Source: Pseudomonas mandelii (GTDB taxonomy: Bacteria; Pseudomonadota; Gammaproteobacteria; Pseudomonadales; Pseudomonadaceae). From it: a stretch of DNA of 64,000 nt. A model generated the notes under the pieces. It saw only the letters and a list, made by a program, of their open reading frames with translations. It was not told the DNA's origin and ran no database searches. The stretch's first letter is position 1. Every line of letters begins with the position of its first letter. Below are positions 33,526-42,092 of this stretch, piece after piece. The stretch spans positions 37,417 through 101,416 of the forward strand of contig NZ_JAMYDU010000020.1 of the NCBI RefSeq assembly GCF_024138395.1. The letters are read 5' to 3'. The translations under genes were made by a program, and so were the position numbers.

Positions 33526-35336
33526 CAGCGCGAGGTGTCCGGCAGGCGTTGAATCTGACCGTTTGTGAACTCGGCCCATGGCAACTGACGCTCGACCCGT
33601 TGATTCTGAGTCATGCCCAGGCTGCCCGATTGACCCTGGATGCGGCTGTCCGGCAAGGCCTTGAGTTGGCCCAGGCGCGGTGCCAGATGATAGGCGTCAA
33701 CGCCCATCGCGTACAGACGGCCCAGGCTGCCGCCGGCTTGCGGCCATTGTGCAGTGACTTGTTTACGCAGCGGGTCATTGGCATCCAGCAGCCATGGGGT
33801 TTCGCAGAAGCGAATACCGTTCATGTCGTTGTACTGGTTCTGGTCGCCGCTGGCGCTGAATACGTGGGAGGTGGCGTAAACCGGCACGTCACCCGCGTAC
33901 TGGAAGTTCAGGGTCGGTTTGATCTGTTGAGCCTGTTGCGGTGTTGCGGCCAGGAAGATGAACTCGATGTCCTGACGACGCGAAGGTTGTGCGGCAACCT
34001 GCGAACCAACGGTGCTTTGCAGGCTTTTGGCGCGGCCTTCGCTTTGGCGCAGCTGGAACATGTCGGCAATCTGCTGGGCCAGTTGCACCGGCTGGTCGAC
34101 GCGCTCGGTAGCGACGATGCTGCCACCGTTGGCTTGCCAATCCTGGCTGAACGCCCTGAGTACGCGGTCGCCCCATTCGCCTTTCGGCACCATGATCGCG
34201 GCGCGATGCAGGCCGTCGGCGCGTGCACGGCGGGACACTTCGCGGGCTTCGTCTTCAGCGGCAAGACCAAACTGGAACAGTTGGGCCGGACCTTGTTGGC
34301 CTTCGCTGTAGTTCAGCGCCAGGGTAGTGATCGGCAGTTGCGGGCGCGCGCTGAGCTGTTTGACCAGTGGCTTCTCCAGCGGGCCGACCACCAGTTGCAC
34401 GCCATCGGCCTGGGCCTTGCGATAGAACTCGTCGAGGGAGGTCAGGCGCGAGCTGTCATAGAACTCGATGGCTGGCGGTTTCTGCCCGGCTTGTTGCGCC
34501 TGGTAGTGAGCGGCCATGAAGCCTTCGCGCAGGGCTTTGCCAACCGGACCCAGCGGGCCGTCTTGTGGCAGCAGCAGGGCGATCTTGCTCAGGGGCTGGC
34601 TGGCCAGTTCCTTGAGTTTGGTCAGGGGCAACGGCAGCTGGATGGCAGCCGGGTGCTTTGGATTCTGTTCGCGCCAGTTGTCGATCGCGGCTTGCTGCTG
34701 TTCCAGGGTGCCGGCCGTTTTCACCGCCAGCGCCAGACGGATCCAGCCGCCGAGGTCATCGTCGGTGGTCGGCTGCAATTGATCGGTTGGCAGCGAAGCG
34801 ATCAGGGTCCAGATCGCTTCGTGGTTTTTGCTGGCTGCTTCACCTTCAAGCATCGGCGCAATAAAGATGCGCTGCCGTGCGGCGGCCAGGGTCTGGCCGT
34901 CGGCCTCAAGGGCGCGGGCATGAACGGTGCCGGTGCGAACCTGCTGTTCGACGGGCAGTTCGCCCAGGCGTTGCAGGCTCGGATGACTCAGGGCAGTCAG
35001 CGCCGCTTTGGGCTGATTGCGGACCATGGCCAGTTCAGCCGCCAAGGTACTGGCGAAGACTTGTTGGCCTGGCTTGAGTTGTTCCACTGGCACCTGTTGC
35101 AGGATTTGCGCGGACTGGCCGGCATTGCCTTGACGATAAGCCAGGTCTGCCGCGCTCAAGCGCAACAGGGCGGCTTTTTCCGGATCTTTGCTTTGAGTAG
35201 CCTGTTCGAGCAGTTGCTCGATACTGGCGTCCGGGGTCCGTGGAAGTTCGCCAAGGCTGGAAGAGGGCGAGCTGGCGCAAGCCGCCAGCAAGGCAGCGAG
35301 GCAGAGGGCAGTGAGCAGCCGCAGGCAAGCGATCAT
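33525..35336 (-). CDS. lpoA: Penicillin-binding protein activator LpoA
   Basis: Outer-membrane lipoprotein that reaches through the periplasm to stimulate a class A PBP (PBP1a in E. coli), 603 residues. The lipobox LLAAC (C20) ends the signal. An N-terminal TPR-like helical domain (to about residue 250) is followed by a periplasmic-binding-protein-like C-domain (KIALLLPQDGPLGPVGKALR onwards). It is divergent from rsmI. Fewer low-complexity linkers are seen than in the enterobacterial protein. Confidence 0.92.
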   Translation of the reverse strand: MIACLRLLTALCLAALLAACASSPSSSLGELPRTPDASIEQLLEQATQSKDPEKAALLRLSAADLAYRQGNAGQSAQILQQVPVEQLKPGQQVFASTLAAELAMVRNQPKAALTALSHPSLQRLGELPVEQQVRTGTVHARALEADGQTLAAARQRIFIAPMLEGEAASKNHEAIWTLIASLPTDQLQPTTDDDLGGWIRLALAVKTAGTLEQQQAAIDNWREQNPKHPAAIQLPLPLTKLKELASQPLSKIALLLPQDGPLGPVGKALREGFMAAHYQAQQAGQKPPAIEFYDSSRLTSLDEFYRKAQADGVQLVVGPLEKPLVKQLSARPQLPITTLALNYSEGQQGPAQLFQFGLAAEDEAREVSRRARADGLHRAAIMVPKGEWGDRVLRAFSQDWQANGGSIVATERVDQPVQLAQQIADMFQLRQSEGRAKSLQSTVGSQVAAQPSRRQDIEFIFLAATPQQAQQIKPTLNFQYAGDVPVYATSHVFSASGDQNQYNDMNGIRFCETPWLLDANDPLRKQVTAQWPQAGGSLGRLYAMGVDAYHLAPRLGQLKALPDSRIQGQSGSLGMTQNQRVERQLPWAEFTNGQIQRLPDTSR

Positions 35337-35509
35337 GTAAGTGTTCCTGATACTCGATCAAATTAGCGTGGAATTGTACCCAAGCGCTGGCCGGGGCGCG
35401 ATGTTACTGGCGTGAATCGATCAATTTAGCTCGTGCAAATGTTACGGTACTGCACAAAAGGCTGGAAAACCCGGGGAGGGTGAGGCGTATCGCAAGCGCC
35501 GCTACGCGC

Positions 35510-35515
35510 TACAAT
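35510..35515 (+). promoter_or_regulatory. Probable -10 box of rsmI (decides the start codon)
   Basis: TACAAT at 35510-35515. The first possible ATG of rsmI (35514) lies inside it, which argues that translation begins further downstream at TTG 35547. Confidence 0.45.
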
Positions 35516-35546
35516 GTCGCCTTTTACCGATCATGAGGTGTGCGCT

Positions 35547-36419
35547 TTGACTGCTCCAGGTGCTTTGAATTCCGCTGCTGGCTCGCTTTATGTGGTGGCG
35601 ACGCCCATCGGCAACCTGGACGATATCAGTGCGCGTGCGCTGAAGATCCTGCGCGAGGTCGCCTTGATCGCGGCCGAAGACACTCGCCATTCCCAGCGAT
35701 TGATGCAGCATTTCGGTATTCCCACGCCGCTGGCGGCCTGTCACGAACATAACGAGCGGGAGGAGGGTAACCGCTTTATCACGCGTCTGCTGGCGGGCGA
35801 CGATGTGGCGTTGATTTCCGACGCCGGCACGCCGCTGATTTCCGATCCGGGTTATCACCTGGTACGTCAGGCTCGTGCCGCGGGAATCAATGTGGTGCCG
35901 GTGCCGGGGGCGTGTGCCTTGATTGCGGCATTGTCGGCGGCGGGGCTGCCGTCCGACCGTTTCATCTTCGAAGGTTTTTTGCCGGCCAAGGCTGTCGGTC
36001 GACGTGCTCGTCTGGAGCTCGTTAAAGAAGAACCACGCACGCTGATTTTCTATGAGGCACCGCATCGCATCCTCGAATGCCTGCAAGACATGGAGCTGGT
36101 ATTCGGTGCCGAGCGTCCGGCATTGCTGGCGCGCGAATTGACCAAGACCTTCGAAACCCTCAAAGGCTTGCCGCTGGCCGAGTTGCGTGAGTTCGTTGAA
36201 TCGGACAGCAATCAGCAGCGTGGCGAGTGCGTCGTGCTGGTGGCAGGCTGGACGGCCCCCGAGACCGAAGACGCTGTCAGCAGTGAAGCCATGCGTATTC
36301 TCAACCTGCTGCTCGAAGAGATGCCGCTCAAGCGTGCGGCGGCATTGGCCGCGCAAATTACCGGCGAACGCAAGAATGTGCTCTATCAGGTCGCGCTGGA
36401 TAAACAGAAGGGCGAGTAA
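35547..36419 (+). CDS. rsmI: 16S rRNA (cytidine(1402)-2'-O)-methyltransferase RsmI
   Basis: Tetrapyrrole-methylase-fold enzyme methylating C1402 of 16S rRNA together with RsmH, which is encoded 1.2 kb downstream. 290 residues from TTG 35547. LYVVATPIGNLDDISARAL and LIAAEDTRHSQRLM at the N-terminus, and the SAM-binding GTPLISDPG and VPGACALIAAL, are typical. The ATG at 35514 overlaps a -10 box and has no ribosome site, whereas a GAGG sits 11 bases before the TTG. The choice is not certain. Confidence 0.9.
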   Translation: MTAPGALNSAAGSLYVVATPIGNLDDISARALKILREVALIAAEDTRHSQRLMQHFGIPTPLAACHEHNEREEGNRFITRLLAGDDVALISDAGTPLISDPGYHLVRQARAAGINVVPVPGACALIAALSAAGLPSDRFIFEGFLPAKAVGRRARLELVKEEPRTLIFYEAPHRILECLQDMELVFGAERPALLARELTKTFETLKGLPLAELREFVESDSNQQRGECVVLVAGWTAPETEDAVSSEAMRILNLLLEEMPLKRAAALAAQITGERKNVLYQVALDKQKGE

Positions 36420-36491
36420 AACCGACGTGCAGCGCCGGCCAGAGGCTTTTAGCGCTTGTTCTTCGGCCGCTCTGCCGTTAACCTTCGCGGC

Positions 36492-36849
36492 GGAGAGTCG
36501 ATCGGACAGTCGCTGCCCTCTATGAAAATTAGGGGGGGGAGGAAAGTCCGGGCTCCATAGGGCGAAGTGCCAGGTAATGCCTGGGAGGCGTGAGCCTACG
36601 GAAAGTGCCACAGAAAATAACCGCCTAAGCGCTTCGGCGCCGGTAAGGGTGAAAAGGTGCGGTAAGAGCGCACCGCACGTCTGGCAACAGTTCGTGGCTA
36701 GGTAAACCCCACTTGGAGCAAGACCAAATAGGGTCCCAAGGCGTGGCCCGCGCTGGGACCGGGTAGGTTGCTAAAGATGTCCAGTGATGGCCATCGTAGA
36801 CGAATGACTGTTCAAGACAGAACCCGGCTTACAGATCGACTCTCCACCT
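36492..36849 (+). ncRNA. rnpB: RNase P RNA (catalytic M1 RNA, bacterial type A)
   Basis: The RNA component of RNase P, which matures tRNA 5' ends. The conserved core GAGGAAAGTCCGGGCTCC is at 36538-36555 and the closing universal segment AGACAGAACCCGGCTTACAG at 36815-36834. The terminal helix P1 is visible: GGAGAGTCGAT (36492-36502) pairs with ATCGACTCTCC (36835-36845), and a T-run follows. The length of about 355 bases is normal. Its position between rsmI and mraZ is usual for Pseudomonas. Confidence 0.95.
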
Positions 36850-36850
36850 T

Positions 36851-36914
36851 TTTCCCTCTCTGCTGAATCTTTGGCAGGGATGTGCGTAATGGCAATTTCC
36901 CTCCCTGCTGAATC
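36851..36914. repeat. Two near-identical 19-base direct repeats downstream of rnpB
   Basis: TTTCCCTCTCTGCTGAATC (36851-36869) and TTTCCCTCCCTGCTGAATC (36896-36914): 18 of 19 positions agree, copies start 45 bases apart. Each is followed by a GCAG that could pair with its CTGC. They are in the 355-base gene-free gap between rnpB and mraZ. The rest of that gap (36915-37096) shows AT-rich sequence without an evident gene. Confidence 0.65.
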
Positions 36915-37096
36915 AATAGCAGAAGCGCTTTTGTAATACCGAAAAAATCTTACTCTTAACAAACTACTTTAACTTCTGAACGCAGCCTTCTGTGCTGATT
37001 CAAGTTATTGAGTGAATTCATCTGTCAGATTCCCGTTAACCCTCCTTTTACGCGCCTAAATCTCCGTTCTGTAAGGCTTTTCCTTTAATCCGCGCC

Positions 37097-37126
37097 TTGA
37101 CGGTGTGGTGGGCGCATTCCTATAGT
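37097..37126 (+). promoter_or_regulatory. Main sigma-70 promoter of the dcw cluster (PmraZ)
   Basis: TTGACG (37097-37102), an 18-base spacer, then TATAGT (37121-37126): a near-consensus promoter with an expected start near 37133, some 70 bases before mraZ. Confidence 0.75.
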
Positions 37127-37134
37127 GTGCGCAA

Positions 37135-37160
37135 GTGGCGGAAAGTGGCATGAAGTGGGT
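37135..37160 (+). promoter_or_regulatory. Probable MraZ operator: three GTGG repeats at 10-bp period
   Basis: GTGGC, GTGGC and GTGGG start at 37135, 37145 and 37155, exactly one helical turn apart and just downstream of the promoter. MraZ of E. coli and mycoplasmas binds TGGGN repeats separated by 5 bases in front of its own operon; the spacing agrees, the third base differs in two copies. Confidence 0.7.
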
Positions 37161-37200
37161 TTTTTGAGCGTAAAACGCTAATATTTGGAGAAACGCTGAC

Positions 37201-37656
37201 GTGTTTCGCGGAGCTAACGCTATCAGTCTCGATGCAAAGGGCCGTCTCGCAATGCCGAGCCGGTACCGTGACGAGCTGGTTTCGCGTAGTTCCGGTCAAT
37301 TAATCGTCACCATCGATGCCGTTGATCCGTGTTTGTGTGTTTATCCCCTCGATGAGTGGGAAATTATCGAAACCAAACTGCGCGCACTGCCTTCTCTTCG
37401 CGAAGAGAACCGCCGCCTGCAACGTTTACTGATTGGTAATGCCGTCGACCTCGAGCTCGATGGCAGTGGTCGTTTTCTGGTTCCGCCACGTCTTCGCGAA
37501 TATGCCAAGTTGGATAAGCGCGCGATGTTGGTAGGCCAACTGAACAAGTTCCAATTGTGGGACGAGGATGCCTGGAATGCGGTTTCTGCCGCTGACCTGG
37601 CTGCTATTCAACAACCGGGCGCCATGCCTGATGAACTGCGTGATTTAATCCTGTGA
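37201..37656 (+). CDS. mraZ: Transcriptional regulator MraZ
   Basis: DNA-binding protein of 151 residues with two AbrB/SpoVT-like halves, each carrying the DxxxR pattern (DAKGRLAMP at 11-19 and DGSGRFLVP in the second half). It is expected to form a ring and to repress its own dcw operon through the GTGG repeats. It starts with GTG at 37201 (MFRGANAISLDAKGR). It overlaps rsmH by 4 bases (GTGA). Confidence 0.95.
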   Translation: MFRGANAISLDAKGRLAMPSRYRDELVSRSSGQLIVTIDAVDPCLCVYPLDEWEIIETKLRALPSLREENRRLQRLLIGNAVDLELDGSGRFLVPPRLREYAKLDKRAMLVGQLNKFQLWDEDAWNAVSAADLAAIQQPGAMPDELRDLIL

Positions 37657-38600
37657 CTATTGATAGCGGCTTTAACCACATCACCGTACTGCTTGACGAA
37701 GCCGTCGAGGCTCTCGCCGTACGTCCTGATGGCTGCTATCTGGACGGTACGTTCGGACGTGGCGGGCACAGTCGGTTGATCCTCAGCCAGCTCGGGCCTG
37801 ATGGCCGGTTGCTCGGATTCGACAAAGATCCTCAAGCGATTGCCACCGGGCAAACGCTAGCGGCCGAAGACGGCCGCTTTGTCGTTGTGCAGCGCAGCTT
37901 TGCCGAGCTCGGTTCGGAAGTCGCCGAACGCGGTCTGGCCGGCAAGGTCAGCGGTGTTCTGCTCGATCTTGGCGTGTCTTCGCCGCAGCTCGACGACCCG
38001 GAGCGCGGTTTCAGTTTCCTCAACGACGGCCCGCTGGACATGCGCATGGACCCGTCCCGCGGGATCAGCGCCGCCGAGTTCGTCAACACCGCGCCGGTGG
38101 AAGAAATCGCCCGGGTGTTCAAGCAATACGGCGAAGAACGTTTCTCCGGTCGCATGGCACGCGCCGTGGCCGAGCGTCGCGACATCAAGCCGTTCGAGCG
38201 CACTGGCGATCTGGCTGAAGTGTTGAAAGTCGCCAACCCGGCATGGGAAAAGGGCAAGAACCCGGCCACCCGTGCATTCCAGGGTCTGCGTATTCACGTC
38301 AACAACGAACTGGGCGATCTGGAAACCGGCCTCGAAGCCGCGCTGGAATGCCTGGAAGTCGGCGGCCGTCTGGTCGTCATCAGCTTCCACTCGCTGGAAG
38401 ACCGCATCGTCAAACTGTTCATGCGCAAACTGGTGAAAGGCGAAGCCGATAACCTGCCGCGCAACCTGCCGGTCCGTCACGTCGCTTTCGAACCGAAAAT
38501 CAGAATCCATGGCAAAGCGCAGTCCGCCTCCGAGGCCGAACTCAAAGCCAACCCACGTTCCCGTAGCGCCATCATGCGTGTCGCGGAGAAGCTGCGGTGA
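37653..38600 (+). CDS. rsmH: 16S rRNA (cytosine(1402)-N(4))-methyltransferase RsmH
   Basis: Also known as MraW; methylates N4 of C1402, the same nucleotide modified by RsmI. 315 residues from the GTG at 37653. The SAM-binding motif DGTFGRGGHSRLIL is near residue 30, and LLDLGVSSPQLDDPERGFSF is diagnostic. It overlaps mraZ and ftsL by 4 bases each. Confidence 0.96.
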   Translation: MTIDSGFNHITVLLDEAVEALAVRPDGCYLDGTFGRGGHSRLILSQLGPDGRLLGFDKDPQAIATGQTLAAEDGRFVVVQRSFAELGSEVAERGLAGKVSGVLLDLGVSSPQLDDPERGFSFLNDGPLDMRMDPSRGISAAEFVNTAPVEEIARVFKQYGEERFSGRMARAVAERRDIKPFERTGDLAEVLKVANPAWEKGKNPATRAFQGLRIHVNNELGDLETGLEAALECLEVGGRLVVISFHSLEDRIVKLFMRKLVKGEADNLPRNLPVRHVAFEPKIRIHGKAQSASEAELKANPRSRSAIMRVAEKLR

Positions 38601-38890
38601 GCAAGCTTTTCGCCAAGCCACTTCCCGGCGGAAGCTTTTTCATGCTGCTGTTGTTTGTCGGTGTGCTTGTGTCGGCCATCGGCGTGTCCTATAGCGCGCA
38701 CTGGAACCGTCAACTATTGAACTCGCTGTACGGCGAATTGAGCGTGCGCGACAAGGCGCAGGCGGAGTGGGGCCGGTTGATTCTCGAGCAGAGCACCTGG
38801 ACCGCCCATAGCCGTATCGAAGTCCTGGCCACCGAGCAACTGAAGATGCGCATTCCCGGCGCCGCTGAAGTGCAGATGGTGGCGCCATGA
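38597..38890 (+). CDS. ftsL: Cell division protein FtsL
   Basis: Small bitopic divisome protein of 97 residues. A short cytoplasmic N-terminus (MSKLFAKPLPGG) is followed by one membrane span (about residues 13-33) and a periplasmic coiled coil with leucine-heptad character (WGRLILEQSTWTAHSRIEVLA). It forms a complex with FtsB and FtsQ. GTG start at 38597, with 4-base overlaps to both neighbours. Confidence 0.93.
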   Translation: MSKLFAKPLPGGSFFMLLLFVGVLVSAIGVSYSAHWNRQLLNSLYGELSVRDKAQAEWGRLILEQSTWTAHSRIEVLATEQLKMRIPGAAEVQMVAP

Positions 38891-40629
38891 TGAAACTCGA
38901 AGGCGCGCTCTTCCCATGGCGGTTCCGTCTGGTGGTCGGGTTGCTCGGCATCATGGTGGCGGCGATTGCCTGGCGCATCATCGATTTGCAAGTGGTCGAC
39001 CGTGCCTTCCTTAAAGGTCAGGGCGATGCCCGCAGTGTTCGTCACATTCCGATTCCGGCTCACCGTGGTCTGATCACCGACCGTAACGGCGAGCCTTTGG
39101 CCGTGAGTACGCCGGTCACCACCCTGTGGGCCAACGCCAAGGAAATGCAAACGGCCAAAGAGAAGTGGCCAGCACTGGCGGCTGCCCTGGGGCAGGACCC
39201 GAAAGCCCTGGCCGAACGTCTCGAAGCCCAGGCCAACAAAGAATTCATTTATCTGGTGCGCGGGCTGACCCCCGAGCAGGGCCAGGCTGTGCTCGATCTG
39301 AAAGTGCCGGGCGTTTATGGCATCGAAGAATTCCGGCGTTTCTACCCGGCCGGTGAAGTCACCGCCCACATGGTTGGTTTTACCGACATCGATGACCACG
39401 GGCGCGAAGGCGTCGAACTGGCCTACGACGAATGGCTGGCCGGCGTCCCCGGCAAACGACAAGTGATCAAGGACCGGCGCGGCCGGCTGATCAAAGATGT
39501 CCAGGTCACCAAAAACGCCAAGGCCGGCAAGCCCTTGGCGTTGTCCATTGACCTGCGTCTGCAATACCTGGCCAACCGTGAACTGCGCAACGCGATCATC
39601 GAGAATGGCGCCAAGGCCGGCAGCCTGGTGATCATGGACGTGAAGACCGGCGAGATCCTCGCCATGGTCAACCAGCCGACCTACAACCCGAACAACCGTC
39701 GCAACCTGCAACCGGCGATGATGCGCAACCGCGCGATGATCGACGTGTTCGAGCCGGGTTCGACCATGAAAGCGATTTCCATGAGCGCCGCGATTGAAAC
39801 CGGGCGCTGGAAGCCGACCGATACCGTCGAGGTGTATCCAGGCACCTTGCAGATTGGTAAGTACACCATCAAGGACGTATCCAAGAGTGAAGGCCCGGTG
39901 CTCGACCTGACCGGTATCCTGATCAATTCCAGTAACGTGGGCATGAGTAAGGTCGCGTTCGATATCGGCGGCGAAACGATTTTCCGCCTGGCGCAGAAAG
40001 TCGGCCTCGGCCAGGACACCGGTCTCGGCTTCCCGGGCGAGCGCGTCGGCAACCTGCCGAACTACCGCGAATGGCGCAAGGCTGAAACCGCCACGCTGTC
40101 CTACGGCTACGGTATTTCCGTGACTGCGATCCAGTTGGTCCATGCCTTCTCGGCCCTGGCCAACAATGGTCGACTCGCGCCGCTGACCCTGATCAAAACC
40201 GACAAGGCACCGCAAACCACACAGGTATTGCCGGAAGCCGTCGCGAAAACCATGCAAATCATGCTGCAACAAGTGATCGAAGCCCCGCGCGGTGTATTCC
40301 GTGCGCAGGTGCCGGCGTATCACGTGGGCGGCAAGTCGGGTACCGCGCGTAAAACGTCGGTCGGCACCAAGGGCTACGCCGAGAATTCCTACCGCTCGCT
40401 GTTCGCCGGCTTCGGCCCGATGAGCGATCCGCGTTATGCAATCGTGGTGGTGATCGATGAACCGACCAAGGCTGGTTACTTCGGTGGTCTGGTATCGGCG
40501 CCGGTGTTCAGCAAAGTGATGTCCGGGACCTTGCGTCTGATGAACATCACCCCGGACAACCTGCCTGCCACTCAACAAGCGAACGCCGCACCGGTCGTTC
40601 CGCTGAAAGCTAATGGAGGGCGCGGCTGA
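38887..40629 (+). CDS. ftsI: Peptidoglycan transpeptidase PBP3 (FtsI)
   Basis: Class B penicillin-binding protein for septal wall synthesis, 580 residues. A single N-terminal span (about residues 15-35) is followed by the pedestal domain and a transpeptidase domain with SxxK S292-T-M-K295, SSN (INSSNVGMS) and K483-S-G-T. It overlaps ftsL by 4 bases and shares one base with murE (ATG at 40629). It is the target of beta-lactams such as aztreonam in this genus. Confidence 0.96.
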   Translation: MMKLEGALFPWRFRLVVGLLGIMVAAIAWRIIDLQVVDRAFLKGQGDARSVRHIPIPAHRGLITDRNGEPLAVSTPVTTLWANAKEMQTAKEKWPALAAALGQDPKALAERLEAQANKEFIYLVRGLTPEQGQAVLDLKVPGVYGIEEFRRFYPAGEVTAHMVGFTDIDDHGREGVELAYDEWLAGVPGKRQVIKDRRGRLIKDVQVTKNAKAGKPLALSIDLRLQYLANRELRNAIIENGAKAGSLVIMDVKTGEILAMVNQPTYNPNNRRNLQPAMMRNRAMIDVFEPGSTMKAISMSAAIETGRWKPTDTVEVYPGTLQIGKYTIKDVSKSEGPVLDLTGILINSSNVGMSKVAFDIGGETIFRLAQKVGLGQDTGLGFPGERVGNLPNYREWRKAETATLSYGYGISVTAIQLVHAFSALANNGRLAPLTLIKTDKAPQTTQVLPEAVAKTMQIMLQQVIEAPRGVFRAQVPAYHVGGKSGTARKTSVGTKGYAENSYRSLFAGFGPMSDPRYAIVVVIDEPTKAGYFGGLVSAPVFSKVMSGTLRLMNITPDNLPATQQANAAPVVPLKANGGRG

Positions 40630-42092
40630 TGTCGCTGAGCCTGAACAAGATTTTCGCCCACGCCGGCCGCGATCTGTTGATCCGCGAGTTGGCGCTGGAC
40701 AGCCGTAACGTACGAGCAGGCGATCTGTTTCTCGCGGTTCCTGGTGGCAAGTTCGACGGGCGTGCGCACATCGCCGACGCCTTGCAACGCGGTGCTGCCG
40801 CCGTGGCTTATGAAGTCGAAGGCGCAACTGTGCTGCCGATCACCGAGGTGCCGTTGATTCCGGTCAAAGGCCTGGCGGCGCAGCTGTCGGACATCGCCGG
40901 GCGCTTTTATGGCGACCCGAGCCGTCATTTGAATCTGATCGGCGTGACTGGCACCAACGGTAAAACCAGCGTGACCCAACTGGTCGCCCAGGCGCTCGAC
41001 CTGCTTGGTCAGCACTGCGGTATCGTCGGCACTCTGGGCTCCGGTTTCTACGGCGCGCTGGAAAGCGGTCTGCACACCACGCCGAACCCGATTGCGGTGC
41101 AAGCGACCCTCGCCGACCTGAAAAAGGCCGGCGCCAAAGCCGTGGCCATGGAAGTCTCTTCCCACGGTTTGGATCAGGGCCGCGTGACTGCGTTGGCTTT
41201 CGATGTGGCGGTGATGACCAACCTGTCGCGCGATCATCTGGATTATCACGGCACCATGCAGGCCTATGGCGAAACCAAGGCCAAGTTGTTTGCCTGGAAT
41301 GATCTGAAGTGTCGGGTGGTCAATCTGGATGACGATTTCGGTCGGCAACTGGCTGCCGATAAAGGCGAGTCGCGACTGATCACTTACAGCCTGGAAGATT
41401 CCAGCGCCTACCTGTATTGCCGCGAAGCGCAGTTCGACGACGAAGGCGTGCGCGCCACATTGGTCACGCCACAAGGCGAGCACCATTTGCGCAGCACCTT
41501 GCTCGGTCGTTTCAACCTGAGCAATGTGTTGGCCGCGGTCGGCGCCTTGCTCGGGCTGGAATACGCGCTGGACGAAATCCTCAAAGTGCTGCCGAAACTC
41601 GAAGGCCCGGCCGGTCGCATGCAGCGCCTGGGCGGCGGTACTCAGCCGTTGGTGGTGGTCGATTACGCCCACACACCGGACGCGCTGGAAAAAGTCTTGA
41701 TGGCCCTGCGTCCTCACGCCAAAGGTCGGTTGCTGTGCCTGTTCGGTTGCGGCGGTGATCGCGATCGCGGCAAGCGTCCGCTGATGGCGGAAGTGGTCGA
41801 GCGTCTGGCCGATGGCGTACTGGTGACCGATGACAATCCGCGCACCGAAGACCCGACCGTGATTTTCGACGACATCCGCGCCGGTTTCACAGCCGAGGAT
41901 AAAGTTGCCTTCGTCGCCGGCCGTGGCCAGGCGATTGCCCAATTGATCGCCAGCGCTTCGGCGGATGACGTGATTGTCCTGGCCGGTAAAGGTCACGAGG
42001 ACTATCAGGAAATCAATGGCGAGCGCCACGCTTTCTCCGATCTGGTCGAGGCCGATCACGCCCTGACCGCGTGGGAGGTGGCCCATGCTTAA
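40629..42092 (+). CDS. murE: UDP-MurNAc-tripeptide synthetase (meso-diaminopimelate adding) MurE
   Basis: Cytoplasmic Mur ligase adding the third residue of the stem peptide, 487 residues. The ATP loop GTNGKTS begins at G108. The DNPR motif (402-405) marks meso-diaminopimelate specificity as opposed to lysine. It overlaps murF by 8 bases. Confidence 0.96.
   Translation: MSLSLNKIFAHAGRDLLIRELALDSRNVRAGDLFLAVPGGKFDGRAHIADALQRGAAAVAYEVEGATVLPITEVPLIPVKGLAAQLSDIAGRFYGDPSRHLNLIGVTGTNGKTSVTQLVAQALDLLGQHCGIVGTLGSGFYGALESGLHTTPNPIAVQATLADLKKAGAKAVAMEVSSHGLDQGRVTALAFDVAVMTNLSRDHLDYHGTMQAYGETKAKLFAWNDLKCRVVNLDDDFGRQLAADKGESRLITYSLEDSSAYLYCREAQFDDEGVRATLVTPQGEHHLRSTLLGRFNLSNVLAAVGALLGLEYALDEILKVLPKLEGPAGRMQRLGGGTQPLVVVDYAHTPDALEKVLMALRPHAKGRLLCLFGCGGDRDRGKRPLMAEVVERLADGVLVTDDNPRTEDPTVIFDDIRAGFTAEDKVAFVAGRGQAIAQLIASASADDVIVLAGKGHEDYQEINGERHAFSDLVEADHALTAWEVAHA

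Noticed and set aside
33510..35366. 618-codon open frame on the plus strand
   Set aside because: Antisense to lpoA, which has a lipobox and the expected neighbours.
38710..40827. 705-codon open frame on the minus strand
   Set aside because: Antisense to ftsI, whose SxxK, SxN and KSGT motifs are intact.
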